A stretch of DNA of 64,000 bases from Pseudomonas fluorescens (GCF_902497775.2 NZ_OZ024668.1:3456326-3520325); one strand, 5' to 3'. Shown: positions 10,780 to 19,037, numbered from the stretch's first letter. Made by a program: numbers and translations. Notes: a model not told the origin generated them from the sequence alone.

Positions 10780-11547
10780 TCACGGCGCCAGTTCGATGTT
10801 CACTTTATGCTGCTCGTCCGCCGTTACCCGCACCTGCGCACCGAACACTTGCGCAATGCGCTGCGCGCTGAGCACCTGGGCTGGCGCACCACTGGCGCAG
10901 AGCCGGCCATTCTCCAGGAGCCACAGGCGATCGCAATAGCGTGCCGCCAGGTTCAGATCATGGAGCACACATACCACCGCAATGCGCGGTGAACTGGCCA
11001 GGGTGCGCAATACCCGCATGAGGTTTTGTTGCTGGCCGATGTCCAGGGCGCTGGTAGGTTCATCCAGTAGCAGCAGGCAGCCCTGACCATCGTTCCAAGC
11101 GTCAGTCAGCGGGCTGACGGCCAACTGGTTCATGGCCCGGGCAATGGTCACCCGCTGCAATTCACCGCCGGACAAGGACAACACCCCGCGACCGAGCAGA
11201 TGGCGAATATCCAGGGCGTCGACAATGCCCGGGCAAGGCTCGCCGGGATGCTGCTGACCGAGGCGAATGAACTCATTGACCCGCCAATCAAAGGCACTGT
11301 CCATCTGTTGAGTGACCAGCGCCCGCCTGCGCGCCAGTTGTGCGGGCACGTACCCAGACAGTTCACGGCCAAGCAAGTCGATGCGGCCGCCTCCCGGCTG
11401 CAGGTAACCGGAGATCAGCGAGAGCAGCGTGCTTTTGCCCGCGCCATTGGGACCGATCAGCCCGAGCAACTCGCCGGGCTTGATCTGTTCATTGATGGGC
11501 GCCAGGGCAAAGGGCCGCTCCAGGCTGACATTGATCAGTTCAAGCAT
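10780..11547 (-). CDS. hmuV: Hemin ABC importer ATP-binding protein HmuV
   Basis: A 255-residue ABC ATPase of the FecE/BtuD class that powers periplasm-to-cytoplasm heme import. Walker A GPNGAGKS is at residues 32-39, the signature LSGGE precedes LQRVTIARAM, and Walker B is LLLLDEP, with an H-loop in VLHDLNLA. The insert before Walker B (NQLAVSPLTDAWNDGQG) is typical of HmuV. The start is 1 nt after the stop of the permease gene. It is the last gene of the heme operon. Confidence 0.95.
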   Translation of the reverse strand: MLELINVSLERPFALAPINEQIKPGELLGLIGPNGAGKSTLLSLISGYLQPGGGRIDLLGRELSGYVPAQLARRRALVTQQMDSAFDWRVNEFIRLGQQHPGEPCPGIVDALDIRHLLGRGVLSLSGGELQRVTIARAMNQLAVSPLTDAWNDGQGCLLLLDEPTSALDIGQQQNLMRVLRTLASSPRIAVVCVLHDLNLAARYCDRLWLLENGRLCASGAPAQVLSAQRIAQVFGAQVRVTADEQHKVNIELAP

Positions 11548-11548
11548 G

Positions 11549-12559
11549 TCAAAACTCCCGCACCTTGCGACCGAGCAACAACCAGAGAAAGTACGGCCCG
11601 CCAATAATGCTGGTGACCAGGCCGACGGGAATTTCTGCCGGGCTGGTGAGGCTGCGCGCCAGGGTGTCGGCAACCAGCAACAGGATCGCGCCGCAGAGCA
11701 TCGACGCCGGAATCAGCAAACGGTGACCAGGGCCGAAATACAGGCGCAGGCAATGCGGCACCAGCAGGCCGATAAAGCCGATGATGCCGCTCAAGGCCAC
11801 GCACAGGCCCACGCCCAGCGACGAGGCCAGCACCACGCGGTTTTTCAGGCGATCGCCATCCAGCCCGGCGGCGTGCGCTGACACCTCGCCCAACTGGAAC
11901 AGGTCCAGATCACCCGCGCAGCGCGCCAGCACCCACAAGGTCAAGGGCAAGACCAGGCAGGCCAGCGTCAGGGTCGACCACTCGGCGCTGCTCAGGCTGC
12001 CCATGCCCCACAGGCTCAGCTGGCGCAACTGCTCTTCGCTGGCAACAAAGGTGAGAATGCCGCCCAGGGCCCCCGTCAGGGTGTTGATCACCAGTCCCGC
12101 CAACAGCAAGGTGATGGTCGACTCGCGCCCTTTGTACCCCCGGCCGATACGAAAAATCACCAGGGTCACCAGCAACGCCCCGAGAAAACCTGCGAAAAAC
12201 TGCCCATACAGTTCCAGCCCGGCGAAGCGGCCGTTGAACAGTACTATCCAGACCGACACCGCCAGCCCCGCTCCACTGGCCTGCCCCAAAAGGGTGGGGT
12301 CGGCCAGCGGATTGCGAAACAGGCCCTGCATCGCTGTGCCACCCACCGCCAGGGTCGACCCCACCAGCACTGCCAGCAGCAGGCGCGGCAGGCGCACCTC
12401 GCTCCATACCTGCCACTCCAGCGCAGTGGGCAGATCGCCAAACAGGATCCGCGGCGACAAGCCGATACTGCCGATCAGCGAACACACCACCAGCAGGGTG
12501 CACAGCGCGGCCAGCATGAGCATCAAGGTCGGCAACGAGACACTTCCCGCGCCTTTCAT
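11549..12559 (-). CDS. hmuU: Hemin ABC importer permease HmuU (FecCD family)
   Basis: A 336-residue polytopic inner-membrane permease with about nine to ten hydrophobic segments. Typical FecCD motifs are present (RLPRLLLAVLVGSTLAVGG, GMQG-like TAMQGLFRNPLADP, and GFIGLLVPHCLR near the C-terminal coupling region). The ATG overlaps the stop of hmuT by 4 nt, indicating coupling. It pairs with HmuV and HmuT. Confidence 0.95.
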   Translation of the reverse strand: MKGAGSVSLPTLMLMLAALCTLLVVCSLIGSIGLSPRILFGDLPTALEWQVWSEVRLPRLLLAVLVGSTLAVGGTAMQGLFRNPLADPTLLGQASGAGLAVSVWIVLFNGRFAGLELYGQFFAGFLGALLVTLVIFRIGRGYKGRESTITLLLAGLVINTLTGALGGILTFVASEEQLRQLSLWGMGSLSSAEWSTLTLACLVLPLTLWVLARCAGDLDLFQLGEVSAHAAGLDGDRLKNRVVLASSLGVGLCVALSGIIGFIGLLVPHCLRLYFGPGHRLLIPASMLCGAILLLVADTLARSLTSPAEIPVGLVTSIIGGPYFLWLLLGRKVREF

Positions 12560-13386
12560 GGAAATAGCGCTCCCGCATCCTGGCGCAACTGCAGCATGGC
12601 CTGCACCGTGCGCGGCCCGAGGTTCAGCAGCGCCTGGTCATCGACCTGCACCAGGCGCCGATGCTGTCCGGCCGGGGTATGCAGCAGACCGCCCAGTTTC
12701 CACAGGTTGTCTTCCCCACCCAATGCCGCCAGCCCAGCCGTGCTGACAATCACGAAATCCGGCGCCAGCGACACCATGGCTTCGGCCGCGACTTGTTTAT
12801 AGGCGTTGAAGGTCGCGCAGTTTTCGATCCCCGCCTGTTCCAGCGCCGCCTGAGCCTCGGTGCCGCGCCCCATGATCAGCGGCGTCATGCCCGCGTAATT
12901 GAAAATGAACAAGGCCTTCGGCCCTTTCAGCACTGGCGTTTTTGCCAGCTGCCCTGCCAGCTGGCGCTGTTCGGCGAGCAACGCTTGCGCCTGCGCCTGA
13001 CGGTCCATGGCCGCCGCGACCTGCTCGATTTTTGCCGGGATATCGCCGACGCCCTTGCCCCGGGCAATACTCACCACCTCAAGCCCCAGGCCGCTCAACT
13101 GGCGCAGCACGATGCCCGGGCGGGCGGCATCGCTGATCAGCAACCGCTGCGGCTTGAGGGCCAGCACGCCCTCTGCCGAGAGCTGGCGCAGGTAACCCAC
13201 CGACGGCAGGCTGGCGATCGCTTGCGGGTAGCGACTGGAGTCATCGCGCCCCACCAGGCGCGACGTGCCACCCAGTCGATCGACAATTTCCGCCAGGTCG
13301 TTGCCGATCACCAGGGTGTCGGCCGGTTCGGCCTGGGCGGTCATGACCGCGCACGCCGTCAACACGCCAAAGAGCAAACCCTTCAT
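12556..13386 (-). CDS. hmuT: Periplasmic hemin-binding protein HmuT
   Basis: A 276-residue class III periplasmic binding protein with a clear signal peptide (MKGLLFGVLTACAVMTAQA, then EPADT). The body has the BtuF/HmuT pattern (DTLVIGNDLAEIVDRLG, PSVGYLRQLSAEGVLALKPQRLL, MGRGTEAQAALEQAG). It delivers heme to HmuU. The start overlaps the stop of the preceding gene (ATGA at 13383-13386). A nine-residue upstream extension was rejected. Confidence 0.93.
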   Translation of the reverse strand: MKGLLFGVLTACAVMTAQAEPADTLVIGNDLAEIVDRLGGTSRLVGRDDSSRYPQAIASLPSVGYLRQLSAEGVLALKPQRLLISDAARPGIVLRQLSGLGLEVVSIARGKGVGDIPAKIEQVAAAMDRQAQAQALLAEQRQLAGQLAKTPVLKGPKALFIFNYAGMTPLIMGRGTEAQAALEQAGIENCATFNAYKQVAAEAMVSLAPDFVIVSTAGLAALGGEDNLWKLGGLLHTPAGQHRRLVQVDDQALLNLGPRTVQAMLQLRQDAGALFP

Positions 13387-14327
13387 CGCACCGCCTCCAG
13401 GGCATCCAGCCATTCACGCCAGGCCAGCTGCTCAGGCTGCCCGGCCGGGCGACGGGCGAAAACCTGGACGATCAGGCGCTGCTCGGCGTCAAAAAACTCA
13501 AGACTGGTGACGCCGCCTACCTGGTTAGGCTTGTAAACGCGCCAGATTTGCGCATCCGGCGCATCGGCGATGCTGAAGCAGGTCGGCGCCGCCTGCTCAC
13601 TGGCGGGCATATCAAACAGCAGCTCCGCGCCTGCCTCGCTCATGCCCGTCAACCGCCCGGTGAAGATCTGTACACTGCCGGCGCTGTAAACGAACAGCAT
13701 CAATTCCAGGGCACTGGCGGCCAACCGCCGGAATACCTCGACCGGGCTGGACTGCGCCAGTTGCCGGGCAAATTTGGGGGCCACCAGGGCGTTGCCTTCG
13801 TAACGGGTCAGGCCGTGGCGCTTGAGCAGGGCAAAATGCTCATGGACATTTGCCATCGCCGCCCACTCATCAACCAGGCCGGGCACCTGGACCACGCGCT
13901 TGGCGAAGGCTTCGCGCGGGATGAATTGCGACGGCCTGGCCACACACTGGCTGTACAGCGCTGCCCAGCCCGCTGACGAAGACTGCGGCAGTGACGTCAG
14001 GCGCAGCAACGTCTGAGCGTGTCGGTCGAGCACATTCAGGCTGTAAGCATTACGCATAACATCATGTTGCAAGCACACCCGGAACCAGGCGCGCAGATTC
14101 AAGCGCAGGTCCAGGCCATCTTCGCCAATCACCAGCCCCGCTTCGCTGATATCGTCAGACTGCGGGTAGTACCCGACCTGCTCGATCCAGGCATGGCTGG
14201 CCGGGGTCACAGTGCGCACCGGGCCGAGGGCATGCAATTGCGCAGCGACGTCCACCGCCGGCAGATCAAGACACAGGCAATCGCTACCAAAACGCTCGTT
14301 GAGTTCGACAGCAGTCAATTGAGTCAC
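13383..14327 (-). CDS. HmuS/PhuS-like cytoplasmic heme-binding protein
   Basis: A 314-residue soluble protein of the HemS/HmuS/PhuS family, which traffics or degrades imported heme in the cytoplasm. It has the two-repeat organisation: residues about 5-150 include VELNERFGSDCL, LGPVRTVTPA and HDVMRNAYSLNV, and residues 160-310 are the second repeat. It is about 40 residues shorter than PhuS of P. aeruginosa. The GTG start at 14327 follows AAGGAAT. I did not assign the axial histidine. The repeat layout and operon position make the family call good; degradation versus trafficking is open. Confidence 0.82.
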   Translation of the reverse strand: MTQLTAVELNERFGSDCLCLDLPAVDVAAQLHALGPVRTVTPASHAWIEQVGYYPQSDDISEAGLVIGEDGLDLRLNLRAWFRVCLQHDVMRNAYSLNVLDRHAQTLLRLTSLPQSSSAGWAALYSQCVARPSQFIPREAFAKRVVQVPGLVDEWAAMANVHEHFALLKRHGLTRYEGNALVAPKFARQLAQSSPVEVFRRLAASALELMLFVYSAGSVQIFTGRLTGMSEAGAELLFDMPASEQAAPTCFSIADAPDAQIWRVYKPNQVGGVTSLEFFDAEQRLIVQVFARRPAGQPEQLAWREWLDALEAVR

Positions 14328-14353
14328 GGTAAATTCCTTGTAGTGAAGGGGGT

Positions 14354-15274
14354 TCAATGGGCGGGCTGGTCGCAACCGTCAGCGGCGGCAACCAGGGCGG
14401 CACCCTCGGCATCTTCAGCCGGCAACATCCAGACGTAGTCGGCATCACGGGTGGTCAGGCGATGATCCTGCTCACCGATCACCAGCACTTTCAGCCCCGG
14501 ATCGCTCGCGCCTTGCGCCAGGTATTGCGGGGCGCCAAGGCTTTTCAGCGTGTGCAGGACCCCGGCGAACAGCAAGCCGGGGGCTTTGGCGTTATCGAGT
14601 ACCTGCGCCATGCGCTGGTCGCGGGCGTGCTGGATCGCGAGCATGGCGTTCATGCGCGAAGCATCGATCTGCCCGCAGTGCATTTCGCTGATGTGCTGGC
14701 GCTGGCGTGCGGCAATGGCCGGCGACGGAAACAGGTCATCCGGGTTTTGTACCGGTGCCGCCGTCAGGCGCTTGCGCTCAGCGCCCGACAGGTTGCCGGC
14801 CAGCAGCGACGTCGGCGCCGGCATCAGTGCCTCCATCAGGGGGGCGTACTGCTCCCAGCTCCAGCGCGGGTCCCAATGGATGATCTGTTGCAGGCGCTGG
14901 CTGCGCACCTGGTTGCCCTGGCCCAGCCAGGCCTGGACTTCGCTAACCGGGCGCTGCTGGTCGCTGTCGAGCATCTCCAGAACGACTGCGCCCTGGGGTC
15001 GGCGCTCGGCCAGATGGGTGGCCAGCCATTGTTCGATCAGGTGATGGGCGAAGTTGTCATGCACTTCACCAACCATCACCGTTCGCGCCGGCGCCAGCTC
15101 ATCGAGCAGCTGGGTCGGTGAGATCTGCCTGCCACTGCCCAGCTCGATGATTGCGCCCCATTCACCAATGCGCGATTCGACCCGGGTATAGGCACGGTCG
15201 GCCACCGGCGCATTGACACTGGCGCAACCAACGAGCAGCGCCAGCCCTGCCCCTATAAAGGAAGACTTGAACAT
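14354..15274 (-). CDS. ChaN-family heme-binding lipoprotein (PhuW-like)
   Basis: A 306-residue predicted lipoprotein with lipobox LLVGC (Cys17). It has the ChaN domain (PARTVMVGEVHDNFAHHLIEQW, VVLEMLDSDQQ). ChaN proteins bind heme and belong to the EreA/ChaN fold. In P. aeruginosa the phu heme locus includes a related gene, phuW. It lies 11 nt after the receptor gene in the same operon, so a role in heme handling at the outer or inner membrane is likely. A longer frame reaching into the receptor gene is an artefact of overlap. Confidence 0.87.
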   Translation of the reverse strand: MFKSSFIGAGLALLVGCASVNAPVADRAYTRVESRIGEWGAIIELGSGRQISPTQLLDELAPARTVMVGEVHDNFAHHLIEQWLATHLAERRPQGAVVLEMLDSDQQRPVSEVQAWLGQGNQVRSQRLQQIIHWDPRWSWEQYAPLMEALMPAPTSLLAGNLSGAERKRLTAAPVQNPDDLFPSPAIAARQRQHISEMHCGQIDASRMNAMLAIQHARDQRMAQVLDNAKAPGLLFAGVLHTLKSLGAPQYLAQGASDPGLKVLVIGEQDHRLTTRDADYVWMLPAEDAEGAALVAAADGCDQPAH

Positions 15275-15285
15275 GTTGGGTCCTG

Positions 15286-17697
15286 TCAGTATTCGAGGGT
15301 GAAGCCGAACGAGGTAGTGCGGCCGCGGCCATTGCCCTGGTCCATCACCGCCGACATCAGGTAATCCACCGAGGCGCTGTTGTTGTAGACCTTGTTGCCG
15401 ACGTTCTCGACGTTGAAGAACAGGCTCAGGTTGTCCTGCACCCGGTAGCTGCCATACAGATCCCAGATCACTCCGGTGGAGTTGGACTTTTTCGTCTCGT
15501 ACCAGTCCCAGCTGGTTTCCGAGGGGCCGGCGTATTCGCCACGGGCGCCCAGCACCAGGCGCTCGTCGAACCAGCGAGTGCCGAGGTCGAGGGTCCAGAA
15601 GCGGTCCGGCTGGCTGTTGATGTCTTCCAGCTCGATGCCGGAGGTGGTGGGCGACTTGGTAGTGGCCTTGGTCCACGACAGGTTGGCGTAGAAGAAGCCG
15701 GCGTCGTAGCGGCCTTCCAGCTCATAGCCGCTCATGCGCACTTCTTCCGGCCAATTGACCCAGTTCATCTTCGCCGACTCTTCGCCCTCGTCATCGAGGA
15801 TGTCGAACGACTGCGGCGTGATGTAGCCATCGATCTTGCTGATGAAGCGGTTGATCTTCAGTTGCCCGTAGTCATCATTGGTGAACAACCCGCTTCGCGA
15901 GAAGTTGACCCCGAACTCGTAGTTGGTCGAGCGCTCCTGACGCAGGAATGGGTTGGCTCCTACACCATCGGCATCGCTGGCATCGGCCTCGAGCGGTACT
16001 TTCTCGAAGAACATTTCCTGCACCCGCGGCGCCCGTGAAGTACGCGACCAACTGCTGTAGAGCTGCATCCAGTCATAGGGCTTCACGGCAAAGCCAACCC
16101 GCGGGTTGAAACTGTGTTCGCGGCGGGTGACATCCACGTCGCCACCGTCGATACCGCGGCACTGGCCGATGATCGAGCACTTGGGCACATGGCCGCTGAC
16201 CTTGTAACCATCGTAGTGACCGGCCAGGGTCAGGGCATAGATGTCGTAATTGAACTCCAGGGTGCTGAACAGGCTGTGGGTGGTCTGCTTGCCTTCGGGG
16301 TTGGCGCCGCGTTTTTCCGGCGTCTGGGCAACAAAATCGTCAGTGTAGTAGCGCGCGCCGTTGCTCCAGCTCGCCTCCACCGGCCCAAGATTGAAACGAC
16401 TGACGTTGGTCAGGTCAAAACCGTGGGCATCGTCACGCGTCTTGCGACCGATGTAGTGGGATTCTTCTACCGGCGGATACTCAAGCTTGGTCTTGTTTTG
16501 GTAGGCATTGACCGTGAGGTTCACCCATTCGCTGTAGGGCGTGTAGGCGTACTTGGCACGATAGGTCTCGTTGTCCAACTGCCAGGGGTAGTTGTGATAG
16601 AACTCGTTGCGGTACTTCACCCCGCTCAGGTCCAGGCGGTGCATGTCGTTCGGCTGCAGGCGCAGCTTGAGCAAGCCGGAGCGTGGATTCTGCTTGGTGG
16701 TGTCGTACTCGTTGGACTGACCATTGGTGGTCTTGTACTCGCCGGTCTGGGTGCTGCTGACCGCAGCGACCAGGCCGTAGACACCCTCGACATCTTCCGG
16801 GCGGGTACGGGCACCGGCGGCGAACATGCGGGTATTGCCGTAGCCATTGTTACCGGTGCGATAGGTCGTACGCAGACCTACGCGGTGGTCTGGCTTGACG
16901 ATGTCATCGATATCAAAGGTGCGAAAGTTCGCCGAGCCGCCCAGGGTGTTGGCGCCTTCGGCGCCGTCCACCGAGCCACGCTGCACATCGACCCCGGCCA
17001 GCAGGTTGGCGTCGACAAAGGCCATCGGCCCGCCCGAGCCATGGCCGGCGTTATTGCGAAAGGTCTGGGTCACCCCATCGATCATGGTGTTGACCCGGCC
17101 CAACCCGGCCAGGCCGCGAATATTCACCGACACCCCCGGCTGGCTACGCGAGTGCAAGGTGTAGGTACCCGGAATCGAACGCACCACACTGTTGAGGTCC
17201 TGGCGCTCGGCATGCACCTCACGACTGCTCTGGATCGCGCCCGGCCGCTCGGCCAGGGCGCCCACCATGGTTGGCCCGACTTCCAGGGCGCTGTCGCTGC
17301 GTTCGTGCATGCGCAGCACATAGGTATGATCCTTCAGCCGCTCGACCCACAGGCCGGTGCCCATCAGCAGCAGATCGAAGGCCTCCTTGAGGGTGTAATC
17401 GCCGCTCAAGCCCTGGGTGCTGCGGTTTTCACTCAACTGCGGATCAAAGGTGAGGATCACCCCGGTAGCCCCGGCCAGCTGATTCAACGCCGGGGCGAGC
17501 GCGCCTGCCGGAATCTGGTAATGCTTGCGCAGCGGGGCCTGCTGGGTCACGCCCCTTTCGCCTGCGTCGGCCAACGACCAACTGCTGCACCCGCCCGCCA
17601 ATACCAGTGCCGTCAACGCACTGCAGGCAATCTTGCGTGCACCGCTTTTGTTGTTGTGCTGCAACCGCTGAACGGCGGCCGGCTGTGTGCTCTTCAC
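15286..17697 (-). CDS. TonB-dependent heme receptor with N-terminal signalling domain
   Basis: An 803-residue outer-membrane receptor from a GTG preceded by AAGGGAG; a GTG 45 nt upstream has no such site. After a signal region there is an STN secretin/TonB signalling domain (about residues 59-130, HYQIPAGALAPALNQLA). Then come a plug (about 150-280, with SVNIRGLAGLGRVNTMIDG) and a 22-strand barrel ending in Tyr. SRAPRVQEMF and NPFLRQE correspond to the FRAP and NPNL boxes of heme receptors. The signalling domain implies a sigma/anti-sigma partner, here the pair at 9301-10772. It resembles HasR and PhuR; which substrate form it takes is unclear. Confidence 0.9.
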   Translation of the reverse strand: MKSTQPAAVQRLQHNNKSGARKIACSALTALVLAGGCSSWSLADAGERGVTQQAPLRKHYQIPAGALAPALNQLAGATGVILTFDPQLSENRSTQGLSGDYTLKEAFDLLLMGTGLWVERLKDHTYVLRMHERSDSALEVGPTMVGALAERPGAIQSSREVHAERQDLNSVVRSIPGTYTLHSRSQPGVSVNIRGLAGLGRVNTMIDGVTQTFRNNAGHGSGGPMAFVDANLLAGVDVQRGSVDGAEGANTLGGSANFRTFDIDDIVKPDHRVGLRTTYRTGNNGYGNTRMFAAGARTRPEDVEGVYGLVAAVSSTQTGEYKTTNGQSNEYDTTKQNPRSGLLKLRLQPNDMHRLDLSGVKYRNEFYHNYPWQLDNETYRAKYAYTPYSEWVNLTVNAYQNKTKLEYPPVEESHYIGRKTRDDAHGFDLTNVSRFNLGPVEASWSNGARYYTDDFVAQTPEKRGANPEGKQTTHSLFSTLEFNYDIYALTLAGHYDGYKVSGHVPKCSIIGQCRGIDGGDVDVTRREHSFNPRVGFAVKPYDWMQLYSSWSRTSRAPRVQEMFFEKVPLEADASDADGVGANPFLRQERSTNYEFGVNFSRSGLFTNDDYGQLKINRFISKIDGYITPQSFDILDDEGEESAKMNWVNWPEEVRMSGYELEGRYDAGFFYANLSWTKATTKSPTTSGIELEDINSQPDRFWTLDLGTRWFDERLVLGARGEYAGPSETSWDWYETKKSNSTGVIWDLYGSYRVQDNLSLFFNVENVGNKVYNNSASVDYLMSAVMDQGNGRGRTTSFGFTLEY

Positions 17698-17762
17698 GAG
17701 GCGCTCCCTTGCAGATTGAAATGATCTTGCAATAGAGGTCACGCGAAGGATTGAAAAAGGGA

Positions 17763-17781
17763 AATGCTAATCAGAATTATT
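17763..17781. promoter_or_regulatory. AT-rich Fur-like site before the heme receptor operon
   Basis: The minus strand reads AATAATTCTGATTAGCATT, matching 11 of 19 positions of the Fur consensus. It lies about 70 nt before the receptor start, in an AT-rich patch (17761-17792) that stands out from the GC-rich surroundings. I could not identify the sigma-specific promoter elements. Confidence 0.4.
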
Positions 17782-17903
17782 TAATATTTTTTGCCGCCAC
17801 GCCGCCCAAGCCCTGCGGGCGTAACAAAGGGCCATAAACCAACGGATGAAAAAGCTGACGCCGCGTGGAACACTGCGGACATTGACCACACCAGGGAATC
17901 CTC

Positions 17904-18218
17904 ATGCTACTAAGCCGCACTCCAGCCCCAGGCCAGCGCTTGCGCTACAAGGTGATCGGCTATGTGCTGATCCTTCCGCTGGCTGTATCCCTGGTAAAGC
18001 TACCGCCAGCCCTGGCCCTGGCCACGGCCGGCGTTGCGGTCATCCTGGGCTTGTACGGCGCGTACCTTGCTGCCAGCCAGGGCTCGCGCACCCTGGCCTT
18101 CTTTGCAGGTACCACGGCAGCACTCAATACCCTGTCACTGATTGCACTGGGCACAGCCTCGGCGGTCATCGGCGGATATTGGCTGGCGTGGATTGGATGG
18201 CATGCCTTGGCGAACTGA
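17904..18218 (+). CDS. Small hydrophobic membrane protein
   Basis: A 104-residue protein with three strongly hydrophobic segments (about residues 17-36, 38-58 and 66-100), rich in Leu and Ala. It starts at an ATG preceded by AGGGAA. I do not recognise a family. It is transcribed divergently from the heme receptor operon and convergently with the tRNA operon. The short N-terminus is basic (RLRYK), suggesting the N-terminus is cytoplasmic. No function can be inferred. Confidence 0.6.
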   Translation: MLLSRTPAPGQRLRYKVIGYVLILPLAVSLVKLPPALALATAGVAVILGLYGAYLAASQGSRTLAFFAGTTAALNTLSLIALGTASAVIGGYWLAWIGWHALAN

Positions 18219-18250
18219 TTGCCGGTAAAGTAAAAGCCCAGAAACGTAAA

Positions 18251-18269
18251 AAGCCGCGCAAGGCGGCTT
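18251..18269 (-). terminator. Terminator of the tRNA operon
   Basis: Stem AAGCCGC/GCGGCTT with a 5-nt loop, followed on the minus strand by TTTTT. It closes the tRNA transcription unit. Confidence 0.7.
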
Positions 18270-18314
18270 ATTACGAGACTTTCTCGCGCTTCAGCAAAGG
18301 GAGGTGAAAGCGTG

Positions 18315-18339
18315 GATGGTGAGAACGACCACGCCCGCA
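18315..18339 (-). pseudogene. Remnant of a second tRNA-Leu gene
   Basis: The sequences on both sides align with those around the intact tRNA-Leu at 18553-18637. Upstream on the plus strand, GCTTCAG..AAGGG.GGTGAAAGC is shared. Downstream, the stretch from the tRNA 5' end through the next hairpin to tRNA-His is shared. Between them only the two tRNA ends remain (GGTG.G.ACGA and CCACG.CCGC), so the central part of about 60 nt is missing. I read this as a decayed tRNA-Leu left by tandem duplication of a His-Leu unit. Confidence 0.55.
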
Positions 18340-18354
18340 TGAAGCGCTTAAAAC

Positions 18355-18384
18355 AAAAGGCGCCGGATTTTCATCGGGCGCCTT
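18355..18384 (-). terminator. Hairpin after the distal tRNA-His
   Basis: Stem AAAGGCGCC/GGCGCCTTT with an 11- to 12-nt loop and TTTTGTTTT following on the minus strand. A near-identical copy lies at 18653-18683 after the other tRNA-His. Confidence 0.55.
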
Positions 18385-18392
18385 TCGGAATA

Positions 18393-18468
18393 TGGGGTGG
18401 ACGATGGGAATCGAACCCACGACAACAGGAATCACAATCCTGGGCTCTACCAACTGAGCTACGCCCAC
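18393..18468 (-). tRNA. tRNA-His (anticodon GTG), distal copy
   Basis: A 76-nt cloverleaf with encoded CCA. The acceptor stem GTGGGCG pairs with CGTCCAC, the D-arm is AGCTCAGTTGGTAGAGC, the anticodon loop TTGTGAT reads GTG, and the T-arm is GTGGGTTCGATTCCCAT. The extra 5' G opposite C73 characteristic of tRNA-His is encoded at 18469. It is identical to the copy at 18691-18766. Confidence 0.97.
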
Positions 18469-18552
18469 CATATTGCATTTGCAGCCTTACTACTGGCAAA
18501 GCTGCCTTTTGGTACATTCACGCACTTCAGCGAAGGGCGGTGAAAGCTTGAA

Positions 18553-18637
18553 TGGTGCGGACGAAGAGACTCGAACTCTTACAGCTTGCGCCGCTGGAAC
18601 CTAAATCCAGTGTGTCTACCAATTCCACCACGTCCGC
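18553..18637 (-). tRNA. tRNA-Leu (anticodon TAG)
   Basis: An 85-nt class II tRNA with a long variable arm. The acceptor stem GCGGACG pairs with CGTCCGC, the anticodon loop TTTAGGT reads TAG (codon CUA family), the T-arm has GTTCGAGTC, and CCA is encoded. It lies between the two tRNA-His copies. Confidence 0.97.
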
Positions 18638-18652
18638 GTAAAGCGTTTAAAG

Positions 18653-18683
18653 CAAAGGCGCCAGATTTTCATCAGGCGCCTCT
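18653..18683 (-). terminator. Hairpin between tRNA-His and tRNA-Leu
   Basis: The inverted repeat AGGCGCC/GGCGCCT is duplicated with the tRNA-His unit. It lies inside the operon, so it is probably an RNA-processing or attenuation hairpin rather than a full stop. Confidence 0.4.
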
Positions 18684-18690
18684 TGGAATA

Positions 18691-18766
18691 TGGGGTGGAC
18701 GATGGGAATCGAACCCACGACAACAGGAATCACAATCCTGGGCTCTACCAACTGAGCTACGCCCAC
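18691..18766 (-). tRNA. tRNA-His (anticodon GTG), proximal copy
   Basis: A 76-nt tRNA with encoded CCA, identical over its length to the copy at 18393-18468, including the short 3' flank. Anticodon GTG. It follows tRNA-Arg by about 40 nt in the operon. Confidence 0.97.
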
Positions 18767-18807
18767 CATATTGCAGTTACCGCTTTACTTGTGCCAAAGC
18801 TGCCGAT

Positions 18808-18884
18808 TGGCGCACCCGGCAGGACTCGAACCTGCGACCATCCGCTTAGAAGGCGGATGCTCTATCCAGCTGAGCTACGGGCGC
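18808..18884 (-). tRNA. tRNA-Arg (anticodon TCT)
   Basis: A 77-nt cloverleaf with the acceptor stem GCGCCCG paired with CGGGTGC and the anticodon loop CTTCTAA reading TCT (AGA codons). The T-arm has GCAGGTTCGAGTCCTGC and CCA is encoded. It is the first gene of the minus-strand tRNA operon. Confidence 0.97.
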
Positions 18885-19008
18885 ATATTTAATCTGCTTT
18901 CTGTTACGATTACAAATTAACTTTTAGCCGTACCGAACAAGCTAAAAATCTGCTTATTCTGCCTGACCTTGCTAACCAGTGCTAGGCTCTGCCCGACAAG
19001 TGCGACGA

Positions 19009-19037
19009 ATCTTATAGACGAGCGGATAGGCCGTCAA
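19009..19037 (-). promoter_or_regulatory. Promoter of the tRNA operon
   Basis: On the minus strand TTGACG (19032-19037), 17 bp, then TAAGAT (19009-19014), preceded by an A/T-rich UP-like tract. It lies about 125 nt before tRNA-Arg. The rest of the 18885-19168 gap holds no gene I can support. Confidence 0.6.

Noticed and set aside
18351..18780. Repeated units with palindromes, considered as a small CRISPR-like or mobile repeat
   Set aside because: The repeats are two tRNA-His genes with their flanking hairpins; there are no regular spacers and no cas genes.
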